Source of the DNA: Dyadobacter diqingensis
Lineage (GTDB): Bacteria; Bacteroidota; Bacteroidia; Cytophagales; Spirosomataceae
NCBI RefSeq assembly: GCF_024220585.1
Contig: NZ_JAMXKF010000007.1
Location: forward strand, 120,776-184,775
Length of the DNA: 64,000 nt
Reading direction: 5' to 3'
The notes beneath the pieces are model-generated. The model saw only the letters and a list, made by a program, of their open reading frames with translations. It did not search any database and was not told the DNA's origin. The position numbers and the translations under genes were made by a program. Positions 34,689-44,600 of this stretch are shown here, piece by piece. Each line of letters begins with the position of its first letter. Position 1 is the first letter of the stretch.

Positions 34689-35014
34689 AACTTCTTGGGG
34701 CCGGGTGTGAGTGTGTTCAATATTTACCCTAATTTTGCGTCAAAAAGAGTAATACAGTCATTAATGTAAAAATATTTTTAATCAAATAAAAACTTAGAGA
34801 AATGTTATTTAATAAACATTATCACGATTTCTTTTGTAACGCTATCGGCAGTCGGCTTTCGGCTGTCATGCTAATCCAAGAAATGATATTTTAGCCGGGG
34901 CGGCCCCGCCGATTACCAACGGCTGACCACTGACAGCAAAGGTGGTTTTAGAATATAATTCGTGGTAAGGTATTATCTGATTAACACTTCCATAATTTTA
35001 TAAAAACAATATTC
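34689..35014. other. Intergenic region with GC-rich short-repeat patch
   Basis: A region of about 325 bp between divergent genes. It is AT-rich except for 34845-34945, where a GC-rich patch has CGGCAGTCGGCTTTCGGCTG and related CGGCTG words. A GCTGTCA word near 34861 has its inverse TGACAGC near 34937. This type of patch resembles dispersed low-complexity repeats. The argS promoter should lie to its right, but no TAnnTTTG box was found. Confidence 0.45.
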
Positions 35015-36793
35015 ATGACGATTGAAGCAATACTGAAAGCTGACATTCAAAAAGCGATCCAAAAAAATTTCGACATTACCGTTGAAGACATCCTCTTACA
35101 GCCCACCAAAAAGGAATTTGAGGGCTTTTACACGTTCGTAACCTTCCCTTTAACCAAAACAACACGACGTGCACCAGCAGAAATCGGACAGATTATCGGT
35201 GCTGAACTCGAAGCCAGTTCTTCGGTTGTTGATCGTTGCAATGTGGTTCAGGGATTTTTGAATATCAGTCTTCGCGATACAACCTGGCTTGAATTGTTCG
35301 GAGGCATTTTCTCTGATGCAGATTTCGGGATTGCTCCTGCGAACGGGAAATCGGTTATGGTGGAGTTTTCTTCACCCAATACCAACAAACCGCTTCACCT
35401 GGGTCATTTGCGTAATAATTTCCTGGGGGATTCACTTTCACGGATTTTAAAAGCAAACGGATATGATGTGGTAAAAACCTGCCTGGTCAACGACCGCGGT
35501 ATTCATATCTGTAAGTCCATGCTGGCTTATCGTGAGCTGGGCAATGGTGAAACACCTGAATCGTCGGGCATCAAAGGCGACCACCTGGCCGGCAAATATT
35601 ATGTGAAATTTGACATTGAATACAAAAAGCAGATTGCCGAACTTGTTGAAAAAGGGATGACGCCCGAAGAGGCGGCCAAAAAAGCACCCTGGATTCTGGA
35701 AGCACAGCAGCTTCTGCTGCTTTGGGAAAAAGGAGATGCTGAAACGGTGGCCTTGTGGCAAAAAATGAATAACTGGGTTTACGCCGGTTTTAATCAGACA
35801 TACAAACAAATCGGTGTCGGTTTTGATAAGACCTATTACGAGTCAGACACGTATTTGTTAGGAAAAGACATCATTGAAGAAGGTTTACGAAAAGGTGTTT
35901 TCTACAAAAAAGAGGACAATTCTGTCTGGATAGACCTGACGTCCGAAGGCCTGGACGAAAAACTGGTACTCCGCGGCGATGGCACATCTGTGTACATCAC
36001 GCAGGATCTAGGCACAACCGAGCTAAAATTTGGTGATTTCCATAATGACCGTTATTTATGGGTGGTGGGAAATGAGCAGGATTATCATTTCAATGTATTG
36101 TTTGCCATCCTGAAACGCCTGGGACGCCCTTATGCAGAAGGGTGTTACCATATCAGTTATGGTATGGTAGATTTACCTTCGGGTAAAATGAAATCCCGCG
36201 AAGGTACGGTTGTGGACGCGGATGATCTTGTCAACCAAATGATTCAGACGGCTGCTGCGCGTACACAAGAGCTTGGTAAAATTGACGATTTCGAGAGTGA
36301 AGAAGCTAAAAATCTGTATGATTTGCTTGCTCTCGGCGCGTTGAAATACTTCCTGCTGAAAGTAGACCCGAAGAAGAGAATGTTATTCAACCCCGAAGAA
36401 TCAATTGATTTCCAGGGACATACAGGACCGTTTATTCAGTATACTTACGCACGTATCCGCTCCATCATCCGCAAGGCCGAGCAGTCGGATATTGCCATTC
36501 AGTTACCGGCAGCTGCCTATCAATTACAGCAGGCAGAGCGTGAGTTGATCTTTACATTGTCACAGTTCCCGTCACGTGTGCTGGCTGCAGGTAATGAATT
36601 TGCTCCTTCTGTTGTTTCCCTGTATGCCTATGAATTGGCAAAGGTTTACAACCAGTTTTATGCCGAAGTATCGATTTTCGCAGATCCGGATCCGGAAGCT
36701 GTCAAATTCCGTGTGGCCTTGTCAAAGGTAGTGGCTGAAACGATTCATAAAGCTTTGGGGTTGTTAGGAATAAATGTACCTGAAAGAATGTAA
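35015..36793 (+). CDS. argS: Arginine--tRNA ligase
   Basis: A 592-residue class I aminoacyl-tRNA synthetase. An N-terminal additional (Arg_tRNA_synt_N) domain covers about 1-95. The HIGH-type motif follows in SSPNTNKPLHLGHLRNN, and GMVDLPSGKMKSREGTVVDA holds the KMSKS-equivalent. The DALR anticodon-binding domain at the C-terminus includes FIQYTYARIRSIIRKAE and ends with the typical LGLLGINVPERM. Complete, single gene, with no near neighbour in the same pathway. Confidence 0.97.
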   Translation: MTIEAILKADIQKAIQKNFDITVEDILLQPTKKEFEGFYTFVTFPLTKTTRRAPAEIGQIIGAELEASSSVVDRCNVVQGFLNISLRDTTWLELFGGIFSDADFGIAPANGKSVMVEFSSPNTNKPLHLGHLRNNFLGDSLSRILKANGYDVVKTCLVNDRGIHICKSMLAYRELGNGETPESSGIKGDHLAGKYYVKFDIEYKKQIAELVEKGMTPEEAAKKAPWILEAQQLLLLWEKGDAETVALWQKMNNWVYAGFNQTYKQIGVGFDKTYYESDTYLLGKDIIEEGLRKGVFYKKEDNSVWIDLTSEGLDEKLVLRGDGTSVYITQDLGTTELKFGDFHNDRYLWVVGNEQDYHFNVLFAILKRLGRPYAEGCYHISYGMVDLPSGKMKSREGTVVDADDLVNQMIQTAAARTQELGKIDDFESEEAKNLYDLLALGALKYFLLKVDPKKRMLFNPEESIDFQGHTGPFIQYTYARIRSIIRKAEQSDIAIQLPAAAYQLQQAERELIFTLSQFPSRVLAAGNEFAPSVVSLYAYELAKVYNQFYAEVSIFADPDPEAVKFRVALSKVVAETIHKALGLLGINVPERM

Positions 36794-36895
36794 AAGCATA
36801 TTTTTGCGTTAATTTTATAGTTAGAATTCAATCTGTTGAAGATCATTTATCGTAACTCACATTTTTCACCTATTGCTTAACCAAATCGATTTGTT

Positions 36896-37480
36896 ATGGA
36901 CTTATTAAAATCAGTATTTATTATGATTACGTCGCTTATCGCAGGCCTTTTTGCCGACAAAAGTGAGATTGCACAGAAACCTGCCGAGCATATTGTTGCC
37001 AAACAATCCCTGTATGATTTCAAGGTTAAATCCCTTGTGGGCGACCAGGTGGTTGATTTGAGCAAATACAAAGGGAAAAAAGTGGTAATTCTGAACGTTG
37101 CTTCAAAATGCGGTTATACAAAACAGTATGCTGACTGGGAAAAATTCAACAAAGACCATGGTGATAAAGTAGTTGTGCTGGGTTTCCCTGCCAATAACTT
37201 TGGTGGCCAGGAACCAGGTACAAGCGAAGAAATTGCAACATTCTGCTCAAAAACATATGGTGTTTCTTTCCCGATGTTTGAGAAAGTTTCGGTTCTTGGC
37301 GACGACCAGGCACCTATCTACAAATGGCTTTCGACAAAAGAATTGAACGGATGGAATGATAAGGTGCCAACCTGGAATTTCTGCAAATACGTAGTGAACG
37401 AAAAAGGAGAGCTTACAAACTTCTTCGCTTCAAAAATATTGCCAACGGATCCTGAGTTCCTGAAAGCGGTAGGAATATGA
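36896..37480 (+). CDS. Glutathione peroxidase (cysteine type), probably exported
   Basis: A 194-residue thioredoxin-fold peroxidase. An N-terminal hydrophobic stretch (VFIMITSLIAGLFA) suggests export or membrane anchoring. The catalytic triad is C72 (VASKCGYT), Q105 (FPANNFGGQEPGT) and W160 (VPTWNFCKY). With Cys instead of Sec, and given bacterial biology, it more likely uses thioredoxin than glutathione. It reduces hydrogen peroxide or lipid hydroperoxides. The extra cysteine C163 next to W160 is unusual, since WNF is normally followed by Ser, Ala or Glu before Lys; its meaning is unknown. Confidence 0.93.
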   Translation: MDLLKSVFIMITSLIAGLFADKSEIAQKPAEHIVAKQSLYDFKVKSLVGDQVVDLSKYKGKKVVILNVASKCGYTKQYADWEKFNKDHGDKVVVLGFPANNFGGQEPGTSEEIATFCSKTYGVSFPMFEKVSVLGDDQAPIYKWLSTKELNGWNDKVPTWNFCKYVVNEKGELTNFFASKILPTDPEFLKAVGI

Positions 37481-37523
37481 TCGTAAAGAAATAATTCTTT
37501 ATTCACCACACACACATTAATTT

Positions 37524-37898
37524 ATGAAAGAGTTACTGGAAGCAAAAAGACACCTTACCAATGCGAGGGATATCCTGAGTGACAAGGCCCGGAAAGAAAA
37601 CGGGTACTATCAGGATAGGAAGTATGTAAAAATGGCAGGCCACACGGCCTATGCAGGCGTACTCGTAGCATTAGATTCTGTTTTGGGTGATAAGAAAAGA
37701 GGGCGTAAAAGTGTAGAATGGTATAAGGAGGAACTGGGCAGACAGGATAAGAAAATCCTTTCAGCGTTCCTTGCCGCCTATGATACACTGCATCTGGCGA
37801 TGAGTTATGATGGAAATCTTAATTCCAAAGTAGCAACAGCCGGCCTCGAAGATGCCGAAAAAATAATTGCCTGGGTTGAACAAAAGGCTCAGGCCTAA
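37524..37898 (+). CDS. DUF5618 family protein (small, helical, HEPN-like)
   Basis: A 124-residue, fully helical, charged protein recognisable as DUF5618 by LLEAKRHLTNARDILSDKA, ENGYYQDRKYVKMAGHTAYA and KKRGRKSVEWYKEELGRQDK. The layout of a helical bundle with a K-M-A-x-H-T-A-Y segment resembles HEPN-type proteins, but the strict R-x4-6-H catalytic motif is not obvious. It lies 43 bp after gpx and 19 bp before menA, in the same direction, so it may be co-transcribed with both. Function unknown. Confidence 0.7.
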   Translation: MKELLEAKRHLTNARDILSDKARKENGYYQDRKYVKMAGHTAYAGVLVALDSVLGDKKRGRKSVEWYKEELGRQDKKILSAFLAAYDTLHLAMSYDGNLNSKVATAGLEDAEKIIAWVEQKAQA

Positions 37899-37917
37899 TT
37901 TAAGTATATCAGTAAAA

Positions 37918-38811
37918 ATGAAATTCTGGATAGAAGCAGCCCGACCACGTACGTTGCCTTTGGCGCTTTCATGTATTTTAATGGGCTGTTTTTTAGCAGC
38001 ATCAACGGGTCAGTTCAGCTGGCCCGTTGCTTTGTTAAGTGTTTTGACCACGACGCTTCTACAAATACTTTCCAACTTTGCCAATGATTATGGCGACGCT
38101 GTAAACGGAAAAGACACGGAGTTACGCGAAGGACCGCGCAGAGCCGTTCATTCCGGAAGTATTCCGGCTGCAACGATGTTAAAAGCAATTATTTTGTTTT
38201 CGATTCTCTCGCTGGTTTCAGGTCTGTCGTTGTTGTATATCGCCTTAAAAGATGCCCCGGCAAATACTTTCTGGGTATTTCTGGGAATCGGGATTGCTTG
38301 TATTATTGCGGCGATCACTTACACAGCCGGAAAACGTCCTTATGGGTACGTCGGACTGGGTGATTTGTCTGTGCTGATTTTCTTTGGCTGGGTGGGCGTT
38401 CTTGGAAGCAGTTATCTGCACACCCATGTCTGGAACTGGGATCTGTTGCTGCCGGCCACGAGTTGCGGACTATTTGCTGTCGGTGTGTTGAACATCAACA
38501 ACATCCGCGATATTGAGTCCGACAAAGCGACAGGTAAAAATTCGATTCCCGTCCGTTTGGGAAGAGAAAAGGCCATTATTTACCACTGGACAATCCTGTT
38601 AATCGGCATGTCCTGCGTCCTTATTTACACGGTTCAGCACTTTTCAAGTTATACCAGCCTTATCTTTTTGTTGAGCTTTCCGTTCTTCATCAAAAACGGC
38701 CTTGCTGTTTCAAGATTACAAAAAGCCAGCGAACTGGATCCTTATCTTAAACAAATGGCGTTATCGACGCTCCTGTTTGTGATCCTGTTCGGGATCGGCG
38801 TGATTTTATAA
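37918..38811 (+). CDS. menA: 1,4-dihydroxy-2-naphthoate polyprenyltransferase
   Basis: A 298-residue UbiA-family membrane enzyme that prenylates DHNA in menaquinone synthesis. Start chosen at 37918 (MKFWIEAARPRTLPLALSCI) because it matches MenA N-termini; the open frame reaches back into the previous gene. The two Asp-rich motifs are NFANDYGDAVNGKDTELREG and NNIRDIESDKATGKNSIPVR, with RRAVHSGSI between. About eight to nine membrane segments are visible. No other men genes are in the window. Confidence 0.93.
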   Translation: MKFWIEAARPRTLPLALSCILMGCFLAASTGQFSWPVALLSVLTTTLLQILSNFANDYGDAVNGKDTELREGPRRAVHSGSIPAATMLKAIILFSILSLVSGLSLLYIALKDAPANTFWVFLGIGIACIIAAITYTAGKRPYGYVGLGDLSVLIFFGWVGVLGSSYLHTHVWNWDLLLPATSCGLFAVGVLNINNIRDIESDKATGKNSIPVRLGREKAIIYHWTILLIGMSCVLIYTVQHFSSYTSLIFLLSFPFFIKNGLAVSRLQKASELDPYLKQMALSTLLFVILFGIGVIL

Positions 38812-38857
38812 AAGAAGCTTATGAACCATTTATTTAATGAATGGCTCATAAGCTTTT
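38812..38857. terminator. Bidirectional terminator between menA and the SGNH hydrolase gene
   Basis: Outer stem AAGCTTATGA (38815-38824) / TCATAAGCTT (38846-38855) plus an inner CCATT/AATGG pairing, flanked by A-rich and T-rich ends. It overlaps the last codons and stop of the minus-strand SGNH gene. Confidence 0.6.
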
Positions 38858-40599
38858 CCAAGAACCTGATATCCTTTCGCATTAGGGTGCAGACCGTCCG
38901 AAAATAGCGACTCGTCGATCTTGCCACCTTTCCCCGCCAGTACCAAGCCCGGATCCGCATAACCCACGTTTCCCATTTTAGCAAGCTGCTTTAATTTGGC
39001 GTTTAATTTAGCCACACGCTCTTCCTTTTCTCTTCTTGGGTAAATGCCCACCATGGTCACAACCGCATTGGGCTGCCTGAATTTGATCGCTTCAATGAGC
39101 AATTGCCATCCGGCTACGATTTCCTCATCGGTATTTAAATGAAGATTATTCGTGCCGATGTTGACGAATATCTGTTTGGCATTAAAACCGTCCAGCTCGC
39201 CATGATAAACCCGCCACAGAACATTTTCAATCCTGTCCCAGCCGTACCCCAAATTTCTTGATCCGCTTACTCCAAAAGTCTTATTCCAGGACTCCTCTCC
39301 CGTCGCTCTTGGCCCTTTCGGCATTCCTCCCCAAAAGTGTGTGATGGAATTGCCTATGACAAGCAGTTTCGGTTGTTCGGTTTTATTCAAATTGAGAATT
39401 TCTTTGTGCCGATGCTCCCAATCATAATTATAAAGTTCCCGTAGTTGGGTAATGGGTTTGGTGGTCGAAACAGTACCTACGGGCTCGTGTAAAATGTTTC
39501 TGATATGTTTTTCATAAGCTTCCGCATACCGCATCATGCCCAGATCCGTGGGATGAACTCCATCCACCATCGTCTCGATGTCCTGCTGAAAATCCTCTTT
39601 CGGCAACAGGTAGATATCTTTTACACCTTCTGATTTCAACTGGGCGAATGCCTCGCGAATTACAACATTCACATCCTGATAACTCTTGCGACTTACCGGA
39701 TTTATGGCCTCGTCGGTATATCCGTCGTGTTCTGCCAGTAAAATAGGCGTCCCAGGCCGCTTTGTCCTGATCCCGTTCACAGCATCTAAAATACGTTTTT
39801 TTACCTCTTCCATTGTAAAATTGATGCTTGAAACAAGATTGGGAAGACAGTCCAACACATAGATTTTCGCATCAATTTCGGAAACCATATCTACCACCTC
39901 TTTTTCAAGACGGCCATTTCCTGAAAAACCCAGGTTGATGAGCGGATCGTCAAGTTTGCGGCTTAAAATAGATGTCCATGCCATACCGGGACGCGAAGCA
40001 CAAGCTCCCTGAGCAATGGAGGTACCATAGATAACAACCGGCTTGTCGGGACGAACAGGCAATGGCTCAAACCTCGTTCCTTCCGCTACACCTATCTCCA
40101 GCCATTTTACATTATTGTACAACGGCAAAAACAAGCGATACTCCCTTCCCAGCTTATGTCCTCCATCAACCGGATCTATATTTTTAAAATTATAAGTAAT
40201 GGTATCGCCAAAAGCATATTTTCCCGCTGACCAGCGCCAGTCGCCATCGTTGGTAATGGCATACAAATCCACGCCACTTACACCGGTTGACGGCATATGC
40301 GGCAAAGCATGTTTACCTCCCACCTGATATCTGACTCTGATTTCTCCGGAATTCGACCTGAACCGTATCATCAGTCCTGCTCCCTGTGTCGATAAATTCC
40401 AGACCTGATCTCTTACCAATTTTTCTGCACGGGCGGGCAATCTGTCGTAGCGGTTTTTAACGTCATTCCGCCAGGCCTGTCCTTCAATAACGGGAAATGT
40501 GCTGCTGGCAGGGTTCCACCATGTGAATTGAGTGGTTTGCGCAAACGATAATCTGGTGGTGAAAATAAATAGAAAGAGGTAAAAAAATCTGGTTTTCAT
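38830..40599 (-). CDS. Exported protein with two SGNH/GDSL hydrolase domains
   Basis: Start chosen at 40599 (MKTRFFYLFLFIFTTRLSFA), six codons inside the open frame, giving a signal peptide and 589 residues. After an N-terminal beta-sandwich (PVIEGQAWRNDVKNRYDRLP; LMIRFRSNSGEIRVRYQVGG) comes a first SGNH domain with VIYGTSIAQGACASRPGMAW (Ser block), LINLGFSGNGRLEKEVVDM and DGVHPTDLGMMRY (Asp-x-x-His block). A second SGNH domain follows with LLVIGNSITHFWGG, IFVNIGTNNLH and DGLHPNAKGYQVLG. Both active sites look complete. Such proteins are esterases that probably deacetylate carbohydrates in the periplasm. It is transcribed alone. Confidence 0.88.
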   Translation of the reverse strand: MKTRFFYLFLFIFTTRLSFAQTTQFTWWNPASSTFPVIEGQAWRNDVKNRYDRLPARAEKLVRDQVWNLSTQGAGLMIRFRSNSGEIRVRYQVGGKHALPHMPSTGVSGVDLYAITNDGDWRWSAGKYAFGDTITYNFKNIDPVDGGHKLGREYRLFLPLYNNVKWLEIGVAEGTRFEPLPVRPDKPVVIYGTSIAQGACASRPGMAWTSILSRKLDDPLINLGFSGNGRLEKEVVDMVSEIDAKIYVLDCLPNLVSSINFTMEEVKKRILDAVNGIRTKRPGTPILLAEHDGYTDEAINPVSRKSYQDVNVVIREAFAQLKSEGVKDIYLLPKEDFQQDIETMVDGVHPTDLGMMRYAEAYEKHIRNILHEPVGTVSTTKPITQLRELYNYDWEHRHKEILNLNKTEQPKLLVIGNSITHFWGGMPKGPRATGEESWNKTFGVSGSRNLGYGWDRIENVLWRVYHGELDGFNAKQIFVNIGTNNLHLNTDEEIVAGWQLLIEAIKFRQPNAVVTMVGIYPRREKEERVAKLNAKLKQLAKMGNVGYADPGLVLAGKGGKIDESLFSDGLHPNAKGYQVLGKAYEPFIK

Positions 40600-40729
40600 A
40601 TAGGGAGACTTGAACACTGATGTATGGTTACAAAAGTGTTCAAGGAGGTATTTCTTACTTAACCATCAATTATTTTATCGCGTTTTTATTGGAAAATAAT
40701 CAAACAAGCCGGTTTTCAGATCCATTATC

Positions 40730-41120
40730 GCTTCCTGTGGATAGCAAAAAATAAATATTCAACGCCAGGCGACTCCTACGGAGTCTTGAATAGATAATAA
40801 CAAATTTTTGGCTAGAAACAGGAGGCGGCAATGCCGGCGGTCGCGGAAACAAGTTGGTTACTAAACAAGAAAACCCGAAAATTGCGGCCAGCGAGAATTT
40901 AAGGATAACATCGTTTTTGACTAGATTAACAAAAAAAGCCTATTCCTGAATTCAGCTCCGCAGGAGCTCCCTGTTTATAGAAAACAAAGGGAATAATTAA
41001 TATTACGGCTCCATAGGAGCCTCCTGTGAATAGCAGGAAATGAATTATTTCAAAAAGGTAACTCCTAAGACGTCTTAATTAAACACAAAAACAACTGGCT
41101 AGAAACAGAAGGTAGCCATG
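40730..41120. repeat. Cluster of related palindromic intergenic repeats
   Basis: Four palindromes sit at 40771-40785 (GACTCC-TAC-GGAGTC), 40954-40968 (AGCTCC-GCA-GGAGCT), 41007-41021 (GGCTCC-ATA-GGAGCC) and 41066-41077 (TAAGACGTCTTA, a diverged form). They are embedded in longer direct repeats: YTCCTGTGRATAGCA at about 40732 and 41022, and GGCTAGAAACAGRAGG at about 40810 and 41097. The whole gap of 540 bp (40600-41158) has no gene. Confidence 0.75.
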
Positions 41121-41158
41121 CACCCAGCCCGCCAATTCATGAAATCATATTCAAATAA

Positions 41159-41608
41159 CTACTTTACGATTACACCATCCGCTATGAAAGTCAGCTCTTT
41201 TTTAGGTTCTGTGATTTTGGCAATTTCCTCATTGCTTTTTCCTGCGTCTTTCGCGTAATGTTGCAAATGTTCAACGGGCACGGTTTTCACTTGCGCTTCG
41301 CCCTCAAAAACAACTGTTTTTCCGGCGATGTCTTTCGGTACAAAAAAGGCGTAATCTTTGAACATCACGCGCATCGTCTCACCATTGTCCATTTTCACCT
41401 TCATCCAGCAACCCTTAACCTGGCAGACAGACTCAACCGTTCCGGTAACTTTTGTATTTAATTCGTCTTTCACACCCATTGTTTTGGGCAAATCACTGGC
41501 TGCTATCGCTTTTTTGTCATTGATCTCCTTTCCAAAATGCGCAGCCGATTGTCCGAATGAAGTATAGGAAGCCGTCAAAACAAATAGCAGAACAAATAAT
41601 TTTTTCAT
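41159..41608 (-). CDS. DUF4920 domain-containing exported protein
   Basis: A 149-residue protein with a signal peptide (MKKLFVLLFVLTASYTSFGQ). The DUF4920 pattern follows: GTVESVCQVKGCWMKVKM, RVMFKDYAFFVPKDIAGKTV, EHLQHYAKDAGKSNEEIAKI. The two cysteines in VCQVKGCWM are the most conserved feature of the family and could bind metal or a cofactor, but the function is not known. It is a stand-alone gene, with the repeat cluster downstream of its stop codon and a large surface-protein gene upstream on the same strand. Confidence 0.88.
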   Translation of the reverse strand: MKKLFVLLFVLTASYTSFGQSAAHFGKEINDKKAIAASDLPKTMGVKDELNTKVTGTVESVCQVKGCWMKVKMDNGETMRVMFKDYAFFVPKDIAGKTVVFEGEAQVKTVPVEHLQHYAKDAGKSNEEIAKITEPKKELTFIADGVIVK

Positions 41609-41680
41609 ACTTTATAACTTTGATTTTTAATGCTTTAAGAATACTTAAAGCTAATTATTCCTACCGGAATAACTTCATCA

Positions 41681-44600
41681 TTACTCCAAAACTTCAAACC
41701 ACCCTTTGCAATGATTTCCACCCGGTGTGTCTACCACATAAAAATAAGTTCCGTTGGCCACTCCCTTCCCCCAGTCGTCTTTATAATTCGTAGCCTTGAA
41801 AATGCTTTTCCCCCATCGGTTGTAAACTTCCAGAGAGGAGCCTGGCATGGGTATTACAAAAGTGTCATTTTTCCCGTCTCCATTCGGTGTAATTACATTG
41901 GCGATCACCAGCGCCGGCTCGGCAACCAGCTCTCTGGACACAGAAAGCGCACAGCCAGAAGTATTAAATGAAGTTAAAGTGACAACATATTTCCCGGGAG
42001 TTTCATAAATATAATCGTCAATATTGGTCGTTGTAATCCCGCCCGAAGCGCCAAGATTCCAGTCATATCGCTGAGCATTTGCTGTTTTATTCAGCATCGA
42101 GTATTTCACAGGTTTGTTGCATTCTCCGCCAGACCTTACAATTTCAAAAGCCGGTGCATGCGCCTTATCGACCGTGACAGTAATCTGTCGTTTCGGATGA
42201 CAACCCTCTGAATAAATCCCTTCAATCGTATAGGTTGTCGTTTGTGCAGGGCTAACAGTAACCGATTTACCGGTTGTCGCGCTTAACGTTGAATCTCCCG
42301 TCCAATGATATTCCGAAGCCTCTCCCGAAACCGTGAGCGTAACCGGGCTGCCGGCGCAGGCCGTAAGTCCGGATTGCGCAACAAAATCTTCATTTTCATC
42401 AACACGGACAGTCACCTTTTTAATTACCGAGCAACCATTCGCTGTACTGATCGTCACACTGTATTCTGTCGTTTTATCGGTGGTTACTTTCGGCGAGGCA
42501 CTTGCAGGATTATCCAGTCCTGCGGCAGGGGACCACTGATATTTTGTGCCGCCACTTGCAAAGAGACTTATCGTTTTATTCTCACAAACCGTTGTGTCCG
42601 GGATCACTTTCGCATTGACACTTTCAATCCTGATTATTTTTTCGGCCATGTCCATGCGCTTGCAACTTAGCCTGTTATAAGCTTTGAGCGTCACCTTGTA
42701 CTCTCCGGCTTCTGTAAACGTGTAACTTCCCCCATCTTCCTCTCTGGATATGCCGTTCCCGTTGATCTCCCAAAAATATTCCACTCCACCTTCACTCGCA
42801 TTGATAAAATCCAGGGTTAAGGGCGCGCATCCGGCCAGGACATTTTTTTTCTCTCCTGCATACACATCAAAATCCGCTTTCAGCCGGTCGATATCTATTT
42901 TAAATGCCGCGTTATTGCAGTTAGGACTTTTGTTTGTTTTTGACCAGGCCTGCGGCGTTATCGGGAAATTACTTCCACCACAAGAGCAGGTTGCGTGATA
43001 GATGATCCCATTTTTATCAAAACGGCTGGTTCCGCCATCCACATGATCACCTTCCGCCTGGCGGTCGCTGCTGCCGAAAAATGTTGCATACAAAAGCGAT
43101 TTCGCACCCTCTTCCAGTATCGCGATATAGAAATTATTGCCGGTGGTTATGGGCTGCATCGCATCCTCGGTTACCGGCAACCCCAACGTACTACTTGCCA
43201 TATTATATCGGGTAGTTATGTTCACGTCACCGCCCCAACCGGCAATGTAAATATTGCCACACTCGCTAACGAGAAAGGCGGTAGGAGAAATGTCTGGTAC
43301 ACCCCGTCCCGCACCTATTGTCGTCGAAAAAACAGACTTGGAAAGCGAGTGGTCCAATGCATGAATAAACTGATTACTTTTCGCATTGCTGTACACGCCC
43401 TTGCTCACCGGATAGTCTCCGAGCGTTAGCCCATAAACAAAAATATTTTCATTCGGATCGAGATCCAGAAGATAGGCACCATCGGCGGCACTGGTACCCA
43501 GATATGTCATTCCTTTCAGCTTTCCATTGGCATAAACTGCCACAAAAGCATCCTCCACTCCGTTTAGTTTGGGCTGATAAGATGTGCTGCCCGTTGGTAA
43601 ATTGTTACTCTGGGTTATCCCCGTCAGATAAACGTCCCCGTTTTGAGCCGGTTTAACGGAAAAAACTGCATCAAAACCATTTCCGCCAATGTATGTTCCC
43701 CACAACATTGCATTTAGTTCCGGGGAAAGTTTAATCAAAACACCATCCTGAATACCGGAAAGCTTATTTTGATCCGGGTTTTGCAATGGAAAATTTTCGG
43801 AATTTGTTGACGTAACTACAATCACATTGTCCTGATCGTCAAGCTCGATTTCACCCCGGAAACTATCACCATAATTTCTGATTTTAACAATATCCGTGTT
43901 ACTTAATCCATCATTGCCACTTCCGCCAACGTAAGTAGAGGCTGTCAGTTGTTTTCCATCTGCACTTAATTTTGACACAAAAATATCACTTCCGTTCCCC
44001 AGTTCAATACCTCCAACCGGCTCTATAGACACGCCTCCGCCAAATGTTTTCTGATAGGCTGCGGTACTTGTTGGGAAGTTGGTGGAAGAGGTTGTACCAA
44101 AAATCAGCAGCTCATTTTTACTGTTTACGATCAGGCTGTTTGGAACTTCTGTGTTATTTCCACCGAGATATGTTGCGTAAAGCAGCTGACTTCCATCCGG
44201 ACTGAATTTAAGAATTCCTACATCGATCAACGCCGAAAATCTCACCTGAAACGCGCCGGTAGTCGCCGGGAAACCGACACCAAAAACGGTACCACCGGAG
44301 TACAGATTTCCTCCCGCATCATACGTCGCGGTGTGCCCCCAGTTGTCTGCCGTTGAACCCGAATACGTTGAAAAGATCAGTTCCGGATCAATGGTTAGTG
44401 TTTGTGACTTGTCATATCCTTTGGGCAAGGAAAACTGAATGTTATTCTTTTCAGAAAGAACAATCCGCGACGCTACGTCCTGCGTTTTTTTATTGATAAT
44501 CTGGTAAGAATAAGGCTGAGCCTCCTTAAACTGCCCAACGGACGTTTTGATAATTGTCTGCCCCGACTCATTTATGCTTACATCGCTGGCTCCCTCATAT

